Shown here in pieces: positions 53,824 through 62,781 of a stretch of DNA of 64,000 nucleotides. The stretch spans positions 62,001-126,000 of the forward strand of contig NZ_JAMXFJ010000011.1 in assembly GCF_025460805.1 (NCBI RefSeq). The letters run 5' to 3'. The first letter of the stretch is position 1; the number at the start of each line of letters is the position of its first letter. Below the pieces are notes generated by a model. That model had not been told where the DNA came from and did not search any database. It saw only the letters and a program-made list of their open reading frames with translations. The position numbers and the translations under genes are program-made. The stretch is from Microvirga sesbaniae (GTDB taxonomy: Bacteria > Pseudomonadota > Alphaproteobacteria > Rhizobiales > Beijerinckiaceae).

Positions 53824-54522
53824 ATGTCCCATGTCGGTGTGTCTGGATCGATGCCGCGGCAGGTGGCCGTTCTCGCTATTCTTGTCCAGTTGGTGGTGGG
53901 CTGTGGCGCCCGCGCCCAGGAGATGGTGCGGCAGGAACCGATCCCCGATAGCGTCTGGGCCGAGATGCAGGGAAAATCCTGGCACGAGGGCATCGGGTGC
54001 CCGGCACGGGCCGAACTCGTGCTGCTGACGGTGCCGTATCACGACTTCCAGGGAGAACCCCAACTCGGGCATCTGATCGTGGCCGAGAAGGTGGCTGCGG
54101 ACGTGGCGGCCGTCTTCCAGGAGATCTACGACAGCAATTCCTTCCGCATCGAGCGCATGGACCTCATCGACAGGTACGGGGGCGACGACGACCAGTCGAT
54201 GGCCGCCAACAACACTAGTGCGTTCAACTGCCGCCCCGTGACTGCCGGCTTGAAGCCGATCGCGCACATGCAGGCGATCGCGGTCGACATCAACCCCGTG
54301 CAGAACCCGTATGTCATTGGGGACCCAAGGAGTCCGATGAGCGTGACCAAACCGGAGGCGGGCAGACCATACAATCATCCAGAGAAACGTTCGGGCGACG
54401 TGATCGGGATCATCGTGCCAAGGAGCGTCGTGACCGAGGCCTTCAAGAAACGCCAATGGCGCTGGGGCGGCGATAGGTCTGAGATCGTGGACTACAAGCA
54501 CTTCTCGCAGAATGGGAGATGA
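53824..54522 (+). CDS. M15-like D,D-/L,D-carboxypeptidase family protein
   Basis: The 232-residue protein has an N-terminal hydrophobic signal (VAVLAILVQLVVGCGARAQ, a possible lipobox at VVGC). Its body resembles M15C/VanY-like peptidases: FNCRPVTAG, the zinc region IAHMQAIAVDINPVQNPY (HxxxxxxxD) and a C-terminal WRWGGDRSEIVDYKHF with the third zinc His. The normal SxHxxGxAxD has lost its Gly (M-Q-A here). It probably trims peptidoglycan stem peptides in the periplasm. The ATG at 53824 has AGGGGAACG upstream. Confidence 0.75.
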   Translation: MSHVGVSGSMPRQVAVLAILVQLVVGCGARAQEMVRQEPIPDSVWAEMQGKSWHEGIGCPARAELVLLTVPYHDFQGEPQLGHLIVAEKVAADVAAVFQEIYDSNSFRIERMDLIDRYGGDDDQSMAANNTSAFNCRPVTAGLKPIAHMQAIAVDINPVQNPYVIGDPRSPMSVTKPEAGRPYNHPEKRSGDVIGIIVPRSVVTEAFKKRQWRWGGDRSEIVDYKHFSQNGR

Positions 54523-54665
54523 CTACCATTCAGCAGAAGCGGCATGCCCCATCCTCGATGGCCGGGAGGTGAAGCCGGATCCGTCGCCGTTCGGGGTGCA
54601 GCCGATCGTGTCGGCCTTGCCAAGGTTCCCCCTTTCGCTTCCGCAGGATGGGCTTCCACCGCCGG

Positions 54666-56855
54666 TCACCTGTTCTCGATCTCTCTCACGGCATCCCGCG
54701 CATCGGATCCGAGCAAGTCATCATCTTGGATGGCTGCAAGGGCAGGAAGCGCCGCTCGCGCTGAAGGACCGATCTTCTTCAAAGCGATGATGGCTTGCCA
54801 GCGCACGGCAGGTTTTCCATCCGCGAGCACTTGGATCAGGGCTGGAACCGCCTCCGCAGCATGGGCCCCAAATTGCCCCAGAGTTCTTGCCGCCCACCCG
54901 CGTTCAAAGACGGTGCCCTGTTCCAAGGCAGGTACAAGGGCTGGTACCGTGACGTCCATCGGCAACGTGGCAACGGTGAGGCCGTCGAACAGCCGCTCGG
55001 CCGTTTTAGCTGCCGCCGCAGACCACCTGTACGGAAGTCGGTAGGCAACCGGATAATACTCCAACTCTGATTGATGCGCTCCCGGCTTCCACACCAGGAG
55101 CAGTTCGCGTGCCTCCCGCCGCCGTCCGAGCTGTGCGTACGTCGCAGCGAGGGGAGGCGCCAGATCGATGGCCTGCGGGTCGGCTTGGAGCGCCCTTGCG
55201 AAGACACGCGCGGCCTCGTCGAGATCGCCTTTCGCAAACAAAGCCATGCCCCGGGCCAGGGCGTAGTGGCTGGGGGAATTGGGATTGAGCCGCATGGCGG
55301 ACTCGACAAATTCCAGGCCGGCTTGCGGCTTGCCCGTGGTGATCATGGCCCAGGCCATGCCGAGATGGGCTTCGGGATCATTGGGATCGAGTGCGAGAGC
55401 CCGCGCCGCGTCGACGAAGGCGTCGTCATGCCGCCCGGCGTACAGGTTGAAATGCGCCGCCGCGACGTTCGCAAGCGATGACGGCCGCGACTTCGCCTCG
55501 CGCAGGTAGAGACGTGCCGCGTCGGCCGCTTGTTCGGTGTTCATGCCCAACGGCTCGCTCCAGTGCCACGCACCGCCCCGGAAATAGACCAGCGCCAGGG
55601 CGGCATAGGCCCTCCCGTAGTTCGGATCGAGAGCGATTGCGGCTTTCAACTTGTTCGCCGCCCGTGCGTTCTCCGCAGGCGTGAAGCGGAGATAGAGTTC
55701 CCAGCCGCGCTGGAAGGCCTCACGCGCGGCGATGCTCTTCGTCTGCCCGCGGCCGATTTCCTCCTGCTCGTCCTTCGAGAGGTTGAGCGCCAAGGCCTGA
55801 ACGATGATCTGGACGAACTTGTCCTGAACGGCGAAGATATCCTTGGCGCTGCCGTCGTGACGCTCGGCCCAGAGGGGCCCGCCCGTGGTCGCGTCGATGA
55901 GCTGCGCATTGACGCGCACCTGGTCGCCGGCCCGGCGCACGCTGCCTTCCAGCACGTAACGTACGCCCAACTTCTCCGCCACCTCACGCGCAGTCACGGC
56001 TCGGCCCTTGAACGGAAAGACCGAGTTCCGGGCGACGACGAACAGTCCCGCGACTTTCGACAGGTCGGTGATGAGATCCTCGGTCATGCCATCGACGAAG
56101 TACTCCTGCTCCGGATCGCCGCTCAGGTTGGCGAATGGCAGGACGGCGATCGACGGCTTATCGGGCAGCGGCAATGCCATCCGCTCGACGGATGCGGGCT
56201 CCAGCCGCGGTTCCCATGGACGCAGCCAGAGCAGGGGTCCAATGACCAGTAAGGCCAGTGCGGCCGCCCCAGCAGCGATCCATCGGCGAAAGCGCCGCGC
56301 GTGGAGGCGCAAGCTCGGCCGCGAGCCCTTCCGCCGGACACGATAGGTTCGCACCGGCCGGCTGATGTTCTTCACCCGCTGCTCGCCGACAAAGTCCAGG
56401 GTGAGGTCGAGCTTGCCCTGAAGCTGGTCATAAGCCGCGCCGGAGACCAGTACTCCGCCCGGCTCGCACAATTGCTCCAGCCGGGCTGCCACGTTGACGC
56501 CGTCGCCGAGCAGGTCATCGCCCTCGACCACGACATCGCCAAGATTGATGCCGATACGAAACACGATCCGGCGCTCGGGTGGGATGCCGGCCTGCCGTTC
56601 CGTCACGGCCTTCTGCACCGCCACCGCGCAGGCGACCGCGTCGACCACCGAGCCGAATTCGGCGAGCGCCCCGTCCCCCATCACCTTGACGATGCGCCCG
56701 TGATGCTCGGCCAGGAACGGATCGACAACCTCGCGCCGCAAGGCCTTCAGGGCGGAAAGCGTACCGGCTTCGTCCATTTCAACGAGATGGGAGTACCCGA
56801 CGACATCCGCCGCCAGGATGGCCGCCAACCGCCGCTCTACCCATGCAGTCGCCAT
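54666..56855 (-). CDS. Class III adenylate/guanylate cyclase with TolB-like, TPR and HEAT parts
   Basis: The 729-residue protein combines several modules. A cyclase domain spans about 5-165: the metal-binding Asp residues in LAADVVGYS and VMGDGALAEF, and DGVNVAARLEQL with the transition-state Asn and Arg, are all present. A membrane helix (about 192-212) and a TolB-like region (about 228-345; SIAVLPFANLSGDPEQEYF) come next. TPRs span about 395-560, and a HEAT-like C-terminus about 635-729 (RTLGQFGAHAAEAVPALIQV). The HEAT end is unusual for this family. It would make cAMP (or cGMP) and sense an unknown signal at the inner membrane. Start is the ATG at 56855. Confidence 0.92.
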   Translation of the reverse strand: MATAWVERRLAAILAADVVGYSHLVEMDEAGTLSALKALRREVVDPFLAEHHGRIVKVMGDGALAEFGSVVDAVACAVAVQKAVTERQAGIPPERRIVFRIGINLGDVVVEGDDLLGDGVNVAARLEQLCEPGGVLVSGAAYDQLQGKLDLTLDFVGEQRVKNISRPVRTYRVRRKGSRPSLRLHARRFRRWIAAGAAALALLVIGPLLWLRPWEPRLEPASVERMALPLPDKPSIAVLPFANLSGDPEQEYFVDGMTEDLITDLSKVAGLFVVARNSVFPFKGRAVTAREVAEKLGVRYVLEGSVRRAGDQVRVNAQLIDATTGGPLWAERHDGSAKDIFAVQDKFVQIIVQALALNLSKDEQEEIGRGQTKSIAAREAFQRGWELYLRFTPAENARAANKLKAAIALDPNYGRAYAALALVYFRGGAWHWSEPLGMNTEQAADAARLYLREAKSRPSSLANVAAAHFNLYAGRHDDAFVDAARALALDPNDPEAHLGMAWAMITTGKPQAGLEFVESAMRLNPNSPSHYALARGMALFAKGDLDEAARVFARALQADPQAIDLAPPLAATYAQLGRRREARELLLVWKPGAHQSELEYYPVAYRLPYRWSAAAAKTAERLFDGLTVATLPMDVTVPALVPALEQGTVFERGWAARTLGQFGAHAAEAVPALIQVLADGKPAVRWQAIIALKKIGPSARAALPALAAIQDDDLLGSDARDAVREIENR

Positions 56856-57190
56856 GGCTGTCTCTCCTTCAGGAGATCCTCCGAAGGGTCGCAGGCCAAC
56901 GCGCCGTCAGGCCGCCCGACATATCGACAGCGCTCACGTAGGATACCACCGCACCGATCCGGTGGCGACGTCTCGGAGGAAGGCTACGTATAGGCACCAG
57001 GACACGCCCGAGCTGCACAACGGGTTCCGGGGCGGCATGACCGCCGAAGCGGCGCCACCGCGCGCCGCCTGACAGGCTTCAAGCTACGGGCTTCAACACT
57101 ACCTCTTTTGGAGCAGGTTGCGGCTCATCGCGGCTCCTCCCACCTGGCAGCCAGAACACGGCAAGAGCCGGTCGTCATTGGAGGAAGCCT
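56856..57190. other. Intergenic region
   Basis: About 335 bases between the divergent cyclase gene and the small protein gene. The GGAGG just before 57191 is the latter's ribosome binding site. No operator was recognised. Confidence 0.4.
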
Positions 57191-57472
57191 ATGCCCACCA
57201 CGTCTGGACAGTTCTCTCGTTCGGCCATGGGGAACGCTCCCCGCGTGTACCCGTCCGACATCCAGCCCTTGTTGCAATCGATCCTTGCTACCCTGGCCGA
57301 CATCGACCAAGTGCATGAGACCGAGGTGGCGATCGTCAGGAACAGCACCGCCGACGAGTGGCTCAAGCAGAGCGTGATCCGCAGGCTGGAGGAACGCCAC
57401 CGCGAGCGGCGGGCGCCGTATGTCCGGCAGCTCGAGGCTGTGGAGGAGCGCATCCGGGCGCTCGCCGCCTGA
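57191..57472 (+). CDS. Small conserved protein, paralogue of the 6493-6756 product
   Basis: The 93-residue protein aligns without gaps over 61 residues to the protein at 6493-6756. The shared core is R-x-Y..., TLxxID..H..E, and a C-terminal RH-x-ERR-x-PYV. It is helical, charged and has no signal peptide. The His-rich and Arg-rich end (ERHRERRAPYV) may be functional. GGAGGAAG lies 5 bases before the ATG. It sits between a cyclase and a DUF1254 gene; no function is known. Confidence 0.7.
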   Translation: MPTTSGQFSRSAMGNAPRVYPSDIQPLLQSILATLADIDQVHETEVAIVRNSTADEWLKQSVIRRLEERHRERRAPYVRQLEAVEERIRALAA

Positions 57473-57825
57473 CGGGTGACGCGGTTGACCGCGGCTCTCC
57501 CGTAACGGTCATGCCCCATGGATTGATGGATCTGCCGGGGCTCACCCCGCTGAACGGTGCCTCGTCGAATGCTCATGCCGTGTCTCGGTCATCCCCGACG
57601 GGAGCGATCCCGGCTGCAAGGGCATCGCCGATGGCACCAATCAGGGTTTTCCCCCTCCGGTTCCGGGGTTGACCCTGATGGCGCGGCGGCCGGGGATCAG
57701 GCGATACTGGCGATCAGCCAAGACGACGCAAAGTCAAACGATCGTCCGCATTGCTCAAGCACGCCTGCCCAGAAGGCGCAGACTAGCGCGGCGTTGCCAC
57801 GACCTGCACAAGAGGAGCCTGCCGC
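57473..57825. other. Intergenic region without recognisable features
   Basis: About 350 bases before the DUF1254 gene. Only its ribosome binding site (AGAGGAG) near the right end is clear. Confidence 0.4.
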
Positions 57826-59697
57826 ATGACCCAGTCACGTCTCTCGCGGATCGCCACCGCGGCCCTGATGGCGACCGCCCTCACCTCCCTCGGTACGGTT
57901 CCTGCCTCGGCGCAGCCCGTCGAGGCCGGCCGGGCCCTGTCGGCCACGAGCCTCAAGGAGCAGGAAGCCTTCGCCATCGCCAAGGACGCCTACGTGTACG
58001 GCTATCCGCTCGTCACCATGGAGATGACCCGGCGCGTCTTCACCAACGTCGACCAGCCGGGCGGATCGCGCGCCCCGATGGGTCAACTGGTCAGCAAGCG
58101 CGAGTACCCGACCGCCGCCTACCGGGACGTGACGGCTCCGAACGCCGACACCCTCTACACCTCGGGGTTCATCAACGTCGGCCAGGAACCCTACGTGCTC
58201 TCCCTGCCGGAGATGAACGGGCGCTATTACCTGTTCCCGATGCTCTCCGCCTGGACCAACGTCATTGCCGATCCCGGCACGCGCACTACCGGCACCGGAG
58301 CCCAGACCTACGCCATCACCGGGCCGGACTGGAAGGGTGCGCTGCCGGACGGTGTGAAGGAGATCAAGTCGCCGACCGACATGGTCTGGTTCATCGGCCG
58401 CCTCTATTCGACCGGAACGCCGGAGGACTACAAGGTGGTCTGGGCGCTTCAGGACCAGATCAAGCTCGTGCCGCTCAGCGCCTACGGCAAGCCCTACACC
58501 CCGCCGTCAGGCAAGGTGGACCCGAACATCGACATGAAGACGGCCGCGCGCACCCAGGTCAACCGCCTGGAGCCCGGCCCCTACTTCAACCTGCTGGCGC
58601 AGTTGATGAAGGACAATCCGCCTTCGCCGGAGGATGCCCCGATGCTCGCCCGCATGGCCAAGATCGGCATCGTGCCCGGGCGCACCTTCGACACACGCCA
58701 GCTCGATCCCGAGATTGCCAAGGGGGTCGAGCGTGCCCACCGGGCCGGCTGGGAGGAGATCATGGCGGGCATCCGCACGGTCGGCACCCTCGAAAACGGG
58801 TGGGTGGTCGCCACGACGCTCGGACGCTATGGAACGGACTATCTCAAGCGCGCCACGGTCACCGCAGTCGGCCTGGGCGCGAACCTGCCGCAGGATGCCG
58901 TCTACCCGACGACGAGCGTCGACTCGTCGGGCCGGAAGCTGACCGGGTCCGAGAAGTACGTGATCCATTTCGACAAGGGCCAAATGCCCCCGGTCGACGG
59001 CTTCTGGTCGCTGACCATGTACGATGCGAACTACTTCTTCGTCGCCAATCCCCTCAACCGATATACCCTGAGCCAGCGCAATCAGCTCGCCCAGAACCCG
59101 GACGGGTCGGTCGACCTCTATCTCCAGAGCGAGTCGCCCGGAGCGGGCAAGGAGGCCAACTGGCTGCCGGCTCCAGCCGGCGACATGAACCTGATGCTGC
59201 GGCTCTACTGGCCCAAGGAGACCTCCCCGTCGATCCTGAACGGCACCTGGGAGCCGCCGAAGGTGGAGCGGGCTAGCGATCGGCAGGCCAGTGCCGCGTT
59301 GGAGCAGAGCAGGCTCGTGCCGACCAGCGCCGGCATCCCGGCAGAGACCGGCAGTGCCGGACCAGGCCCTATCGCGGGCTCTTCGACAATCGGCGTCGCG
59401 GTCGTGGACGTGCGGACGCTCTACAGCGGCTACAGCGTCAAGAACCAGATCCTCGGGCGTGAGATCTACAACGACAGGGGCGAGCGCGTCGGCCATGTCA
59501 CGGATCTGATCGTGGCACCCGACAAGGTGGCGACCTACGCCATCGTCGGAACCGGCGGCTTTCTCGACCTCGGGGAGCACCTGACGGCGGTGCCCGTCAG
59601 CCAGTTCACCCTGAAAGACGGCGAGATCGTGCTGCCGAACGCGACCAAGCAGTCGCTGGAAGCGATGCCCCGGTTCGTGCGGGCGAGCAACGAATAG
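57826..59697 (+). CDS. DUF1254/DUF1214 protein fused to a PRC-barrel domain
   Basis: This 623-residue secreted protein has a signal peptide (to about PASAQ). A DUF1254 domain spans about 45-185 (AFAIAKDAYVYGYPLVTMEM; RDVTAPNADTLYTSGF). A DUF1214 domain spans about 340-460 (GFWSLTMYDANYFFV; YLQSESPG). A C-terminal PRC-barrel-like domain spans about 535-615 (IYNDRGERVGHVTDLIVAPD). DUF1254-DUF1214 proteins are common periplasmic proteins of unknown activity. A PRC barrel added at the end is unusual and could bind RNA, membranes or other proteins. The ATG at 57826 has a good AGAGGAG. Confidence 0.88.
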   Translation: MTQSRLSRIATAALMATALTSLGTVPASAQPVEAGRALSATSLKEQEAFAIAKDAYVYGYPLVTMEMTRRVFTNVDQPGGSRAPMGQLVSKREYPTAAYRDVTAPNADTLYTSGFINVGQEPYVLSLPEMNGRYYLFPMLSAWTNVIADPGTRTTGTGAQTYAITGPDWKGALPDGVKEIKSPTDMVWFIGRLYSTGTPEDYKVVWALQDQIKLVPLSAYGKPYTPPSGKVDPNIDMKTAARTQVNRLEPGPYFNLLAQLMKDNPPSPEDAPMLARMAKIGIVPGRTFDTRQLDPEIAKGVERAHRAGWEEIMAGIRTVGTLENGWVVATTLGRYGTDYLKRATVTAVGLGANLPQDAVYPTTSVDSSGRKLTGSEKYVIHFDKGQMPPVDGFWSLTMYDANYFFVANPLNRYTLSQRNQLAQNPDGSVDLYLQSESPGAGKEANWLPAPAGDMNLMLRLYWPKETSPSILNGTWEPPKVERASDRQASAALEQSRLVPTSAGIPAETGSAGPGPIAGSSTIGVAVVDVRTLYSGYSVKNQILGREIYNDRGERVGHVTDLIVAPDKVATYAIVGTGGFLDLGEHLTAVPVSQFTLKDGEIVLPNATKQSLEAMPRFVRASNE

Positions 59698-59757
59698 GAC
59701 CAGCGGAGCACCCGATCGCGGTGCCCCGATCCCCGACAAGCCCATGGAGGCGCCATC

Positions 59758-60045
59758 ATGATCCGACTGACTGCCGTTCTCGCCTTGAGCATCGTGACGA
59801 CGGGCGCGCTGGCGCAGGCCGGCCCTTCGACCACGGGCCGTCCGTGCTCGGCCGACCGTGCGTTGGTGAACGCCCGCGGCGCTGTCGTCCTGAGCACGGG
59901 CCAGTACACCTACGGCCGCTTCGTGCGGGATGCCCGCTACTGCCAGGTCGATCAGTATCCGCAGCCGGCCTGGGTGCCGAGCGACGACACCGCCCAGTGC
60001 TTCGTCGGCTACCGCTGCGCCGATGGTCCTGACGACGACTTCTGA
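59758..60045 (+). CDS. Small secreted Cys-containing hypothetical protein
   Basis: The 95-residue product has a signal peptide (LAVLALSIVTTGALAQ). A mature region of about 75 residues follows with four cysteines (RPCSADRA, YCQVDQY, QCFVGYRC), probably two disulfides, and an acidic end DGPDDDF. GGAGGCG precedes the ATG. It follows the DUF1254-PRC gene by 60 bases on the same strand. Family and function are unknown. Confidence 0.6.
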   Translation: MIRLTAVLALSIVTTGALAQAGPSTTGRPCSADRALVNARGAVVLSTGQYTYGRFVRDARYCQVDQYPQPAWVPSDDTAQCFVGYRCADGPDDDF

Positions 60046-60608
60046 GCGCACGGTCACTGAAGCGGTCGCCGAGGGCGGGGCTCTGCCGGAACAGCCCCGC
60101 CCAATTGATCGAGCCCTGGTTCGACACGTGCTGGAAGCCCGGAGACATCGAGTTGGCCGGGCAGCCGAAGCCACATCGGATGGGTCGCACGACGGATTAC
60201 ATAACCAGCGCAGCCATGGCTCACAGATTTGGTCATGGCAGTCCCCGTGTGAACGGATGCCTCAGGGGAATCCGAGGGAGGATCACGTCAGAATGCTTGG
60301 TCGGCGCATGCTCGCAGGCAATCTCCTTCCCGCCGTCTGCGACCTCCCGACAGCCACGCAGGATTCTGATCTTGCCAAGAAGCTCAGCGATCCCATTGCC
60401 GCTCTGAACAGTGTGCCATTGCAGTTGAGAGAAGGTCGGATGCTGCGCCCGCTGACCCTCAAGGACCGCTTGGGGTCAAACTCGGTAGAACAGCGAGGCT
60501 GTGCGAACATCGGCTGATCGCCGCTGTGCGGAAGTTACCTTTGTTGACAACCCGCCTGCTGCCCATGCCATCCTGTCGTAAGCCAAGGTTCTTGCATGGG
60601 GATTGAAC
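60046..60608. other. Intergenic region without clear genes
   Basis: About 560 bases; several short frames read through it, but none has a good start or a recognisable product. It ends with GGGGATTGAAC, the site before the serine hydrolase ATG. Confidence 0.4.
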
Positions 60609-62195
60609 ATGTGGAGATTCAAGGTTGCAGCGGCCGGCCTCGTGATCCTCGGCTTAGCCGGAACCGGTCACGCTCAGACACAGGCGGGCATCGGGGACAA
60701 CCCGACGCTTCTGCCGCCCCAGGTCGCAGGAATTCCAATCCCCCCGGGCCAGATCGATATGGCCTTGTCTGCGCTCGATAGCCTTGCTCAGAGGCTGCTC
60801 GACACAACCCAGATTCCTGGTGTGGCGATTGCTGTCGTATCGAACGGCAAGGTTGCCTACGCCAAAGGCTTCGGTGTCCGCAAGGTTGGGGCACCGGAAC
60901 GGGTGGATGCCGATACGGTCTTTCAGATCGCATCGATGTCCAAGTCTCTCGGGGCGTCCGTCGTCGCGCATCAGGTCGGCATCGGACGCATTGCGTGGGA
61001 GACCCCTGTTGTCCAGCACCTGCCGTGGTTTTCCGTGAGTGACCCCTGGATCATCACGCATCTGACGATCGGCGATCTTTACGCCCATCGCTCGGGGCTG
61101 CCTGATCATGCCGGCGACGAGCTGGAGGATCTCGGCTATGACCGCCGCCAGGTTCTGGAGCGCCTGCGCTTTCTGCCGCTCGATCCTTTCCGCAGCACCT
61201 ATGCCTATACCAACTTCGGTCTGACGGCCGCCGCCGAGGCGGTTGCAGCCGCGGCCGGAACCGATTGGGCCACGCTGTCCGAGCAGGTTCTCTATGGACC
61301 ACTTGGCATGATGTCCACCAGCTCGCGCTTCTCGGATTATATCGCACGATCGAACCGGGCTTTTCCGCATGTGAAGACGGGCAACGCCTATGAGGCGACC
61401 TTCCAGCGCCAGCCTGATGCCCAGAGCCCCGCCGGCGGCGTCAGCTCCACGGCCAACGACATTGGTCGGTGGATGATCATGGTGCTGCAGAACGGGCAGT
61501 ATGAGGGACAACCGATCGTCGATCCGGCTGCCCTGCTGCCGGCTGTCACGCCGCAGATCGTTTCTGCGCCAGCTTATGCGATGGATGCCAGGGCCAGCTT
61601 TTATGGGTTTGGTTTCGGTGTCAGCACGCAGCCGTCCGGGCGCACGATGATCAGCCATTCAGGCGCGTTTGCGCTTGGAGCCGCCACGAATTACCTGCTC
61701 ATTCCCTCGGCGCAGGTGGGCATTGCCGTGTTGAGCAACGCCGCCCCCACAGGCGCGATTGAGGCTCTGGCCATGGAGTTTGCCGAACTTGTTCAGTACG
61801 GTCGTTCAACGCGGGATTGGGTCGCGACCTACCGGGCCCCGTTCGAGGCCATGATGGCCCCGACAGGCGAATTGGTTGGCAAAACCCCACCGACCAACCC
61901 CTCTCCGGCGAAGGACCTGGCTCTCTACACCGGAACCTACGCCAATGATTATTTCGGCGACGCGGTAATCGCCAAAGGTGTGGGGGACAAGCTGGTGCTG
62001 CGGGTTGGGCCGGCACAGCAGGACTTCGACCTGACACACTGGGACGGTGATCAGTTCACGTTTACCCTGCGGAACGAGAATGCCAATCCAGGCACCATCT
62101 CCAAGGTGGAGTTTTCAGGGACGCCGCAGAGCATGACGAGAATGACAGTCGAGTATTTCAACAGCCATGGTCTTGGCGTCTTTAGCCGCCGTTGA
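60609..62195 (+). CDS. Serine hydrolase, class C beta-lactamase / DD-peptidase family
   Basis: The 528-residue protein has a signal peptide (KVAAAGLVILGLAGTGHAQ). The beta-lactamase/transpeptidase-like fold shows Ser-x-x-Lys in IASMSKSLGAS, Tyr-x-Asn in AYTNFGLTA and His-x-Gly in MISHSGAFAL. The C-terminal 110 residues (LALYTGTYANDYFGDAVI) form a DUF3471-type lipocalin-like domain. Such proteins are mostly esterases, D-amino-acid peptidases or penicillin-binding proteins, and rarely true beta-lactamases. The start is the ATG at 60609 (a TTG 6 bases upstream is less likely). Confidence 0.9.
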   Translation: MWRFKVAAAGLVILGLAGTGHAQTQAGIGDNPTLLPPQVAGIPIPPGQIDMALSALDSLAQRLLDTTQIPGVAIAVVSNGKVAYAKGFGVRKVGAPERVDADTVFQIASMSKSLGASVVAHQVGIGRIAWETPVVQHLPWFSVSDPWIITHLTIGDLYAHRSGLPDHAGDELEDLGYDRRQVLERLRFLPLDPFRSTYAYTNFGLTAAAEAVAAAAGTDWATLSEQVLYGPLGMMSTSSRFSDYIARSNRAFPHVKTGNAYEATFQRQPDAQSPAGGVSSTANDIGRWMIMVLQNGQYEGQPIVDPAALLPAVTPQIVSAPAYAMDARASFYGFGFGVSTQPSGRTMISHSGAFALGAATNYLLIPSAQVGIAVLSNAAPTGAIEALAMEFAELVQYGRSTRDWVATYRAPFEAMMAPTGELVGKTPPTNPSPAKDLALYTGTYANDYFGDAVIAKGVGDKLVLRVGPAQQDFDLTHWDGDQFTFTLRNENANPGTISKVEFSGTPQSMTRMTVEYFNSHGLGVFSRR

Positions 62196-62589
62196 CGTGT
62201 TGCGAGCGGCCCACAAGAGCCTCTGCGGTGAGTGAGTGCGGATAGCTTTAGTCAGGTTGCAACGGGATTGCCAGCCGTTCCTAACGTGGTCCGTGTCGTC
62301 AGCCTGTGAATCGGCACCGAAGCTCTGACCCTCCCCGATGGAAGGGCAACGCCCTGGTTTGGCGACACAAAACGGGAATCCGGAGGGTCACAATCGGTGC
62401 CGATGATCACCCTGCCGGCGCTACAAATTCGCCAGCAACATCATGTGCGTAGCGACAGTCGGCTCTAGGGGCCGAATTCGATGCTGATCTACATGCATCA
62501 ACCCGGCCACCCGAAAACATACGTTAATGCCAAGCATCTGGGTGGCTTATATTGTTGGGTAAGAAAAGATCTTATCTGCACCTCCCCCT
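62196..62589. other. Intergenic region with a long imperfect palindrome
   Basis: About 390 bases holding the inverted repeat at 62310-62404. The stretch TTTGGCGACACAAAACGGGAATCCGG inside it resembles insertion-sequence ends as I remember them, a weak clue only. Confidence 0.4.
62310..62404. repeat. Imperfect inverted repeat of about 24 bp arms
   Basis: ATCGGCACCGA....TGACCCTCC at 62310-62334 is matched by the reverse complement at 62382-62404 (GGAGGGTCA..TCGGTGCCGAT), with a 47-base loop. This is long for a terminator and has no U-tract. It could be the joined ends of a lost insertion sequence or a MITE-like element. Confidence 0.55.
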
Positions 62590-62781
62590 ATGCCATCCAA
62601 ATCAATTATCACCGCCTCCCTGACCCCTGAGCTGACGGCCTTTATCGCGGCCAAGGTTGCATCGGGCCGCTACCGCAGCGCCAGCGAGGTCGTGCGCGCG
62701 GCTCTGCGCCTGCTCGAAGAGCAGGACCGCCGCGCCGGAAGCACCGAGCAGCCTGCCAAGGGTGGACACAATGCCCGCTAA
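62590..62781 (+). CDS. ParD-like antitoxin (CopG/RHH type)
   Basis: The 63-residue protein starts SIITASLTPELTAFIAAKVASGRY, followed by RSASEVVRAALRLLEEQ, the ribbon-helix-helix pattern of ParD-type antitoxins. The C-terminal tail is short. Normally a parE toxin gene overlaps the antitoxin end. Here the overlapping gene (ATG at 62771, 11 bases before the stop) encodes a PAS sensor kinase. No ParE-like frame was found. Confidence 0.85.
   Translation: MPSKSIITASLTPELTAFIAAKVASGRYRSASEVVRAALRLLEEQDRRAGSTEQPAKGGHNAR

Noticed and set aside
58507..60174. 555-codon minus-strand frame opposite the DUF1254-PRC gene
   Set aside because: Antisense shadow; the plus-strand gene has a signal peptide, a ribosome binding site and recognised domains.
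60105..60407. 100-codon frame starting with TTG
   Set aside because: No start signal and no recognisable product.
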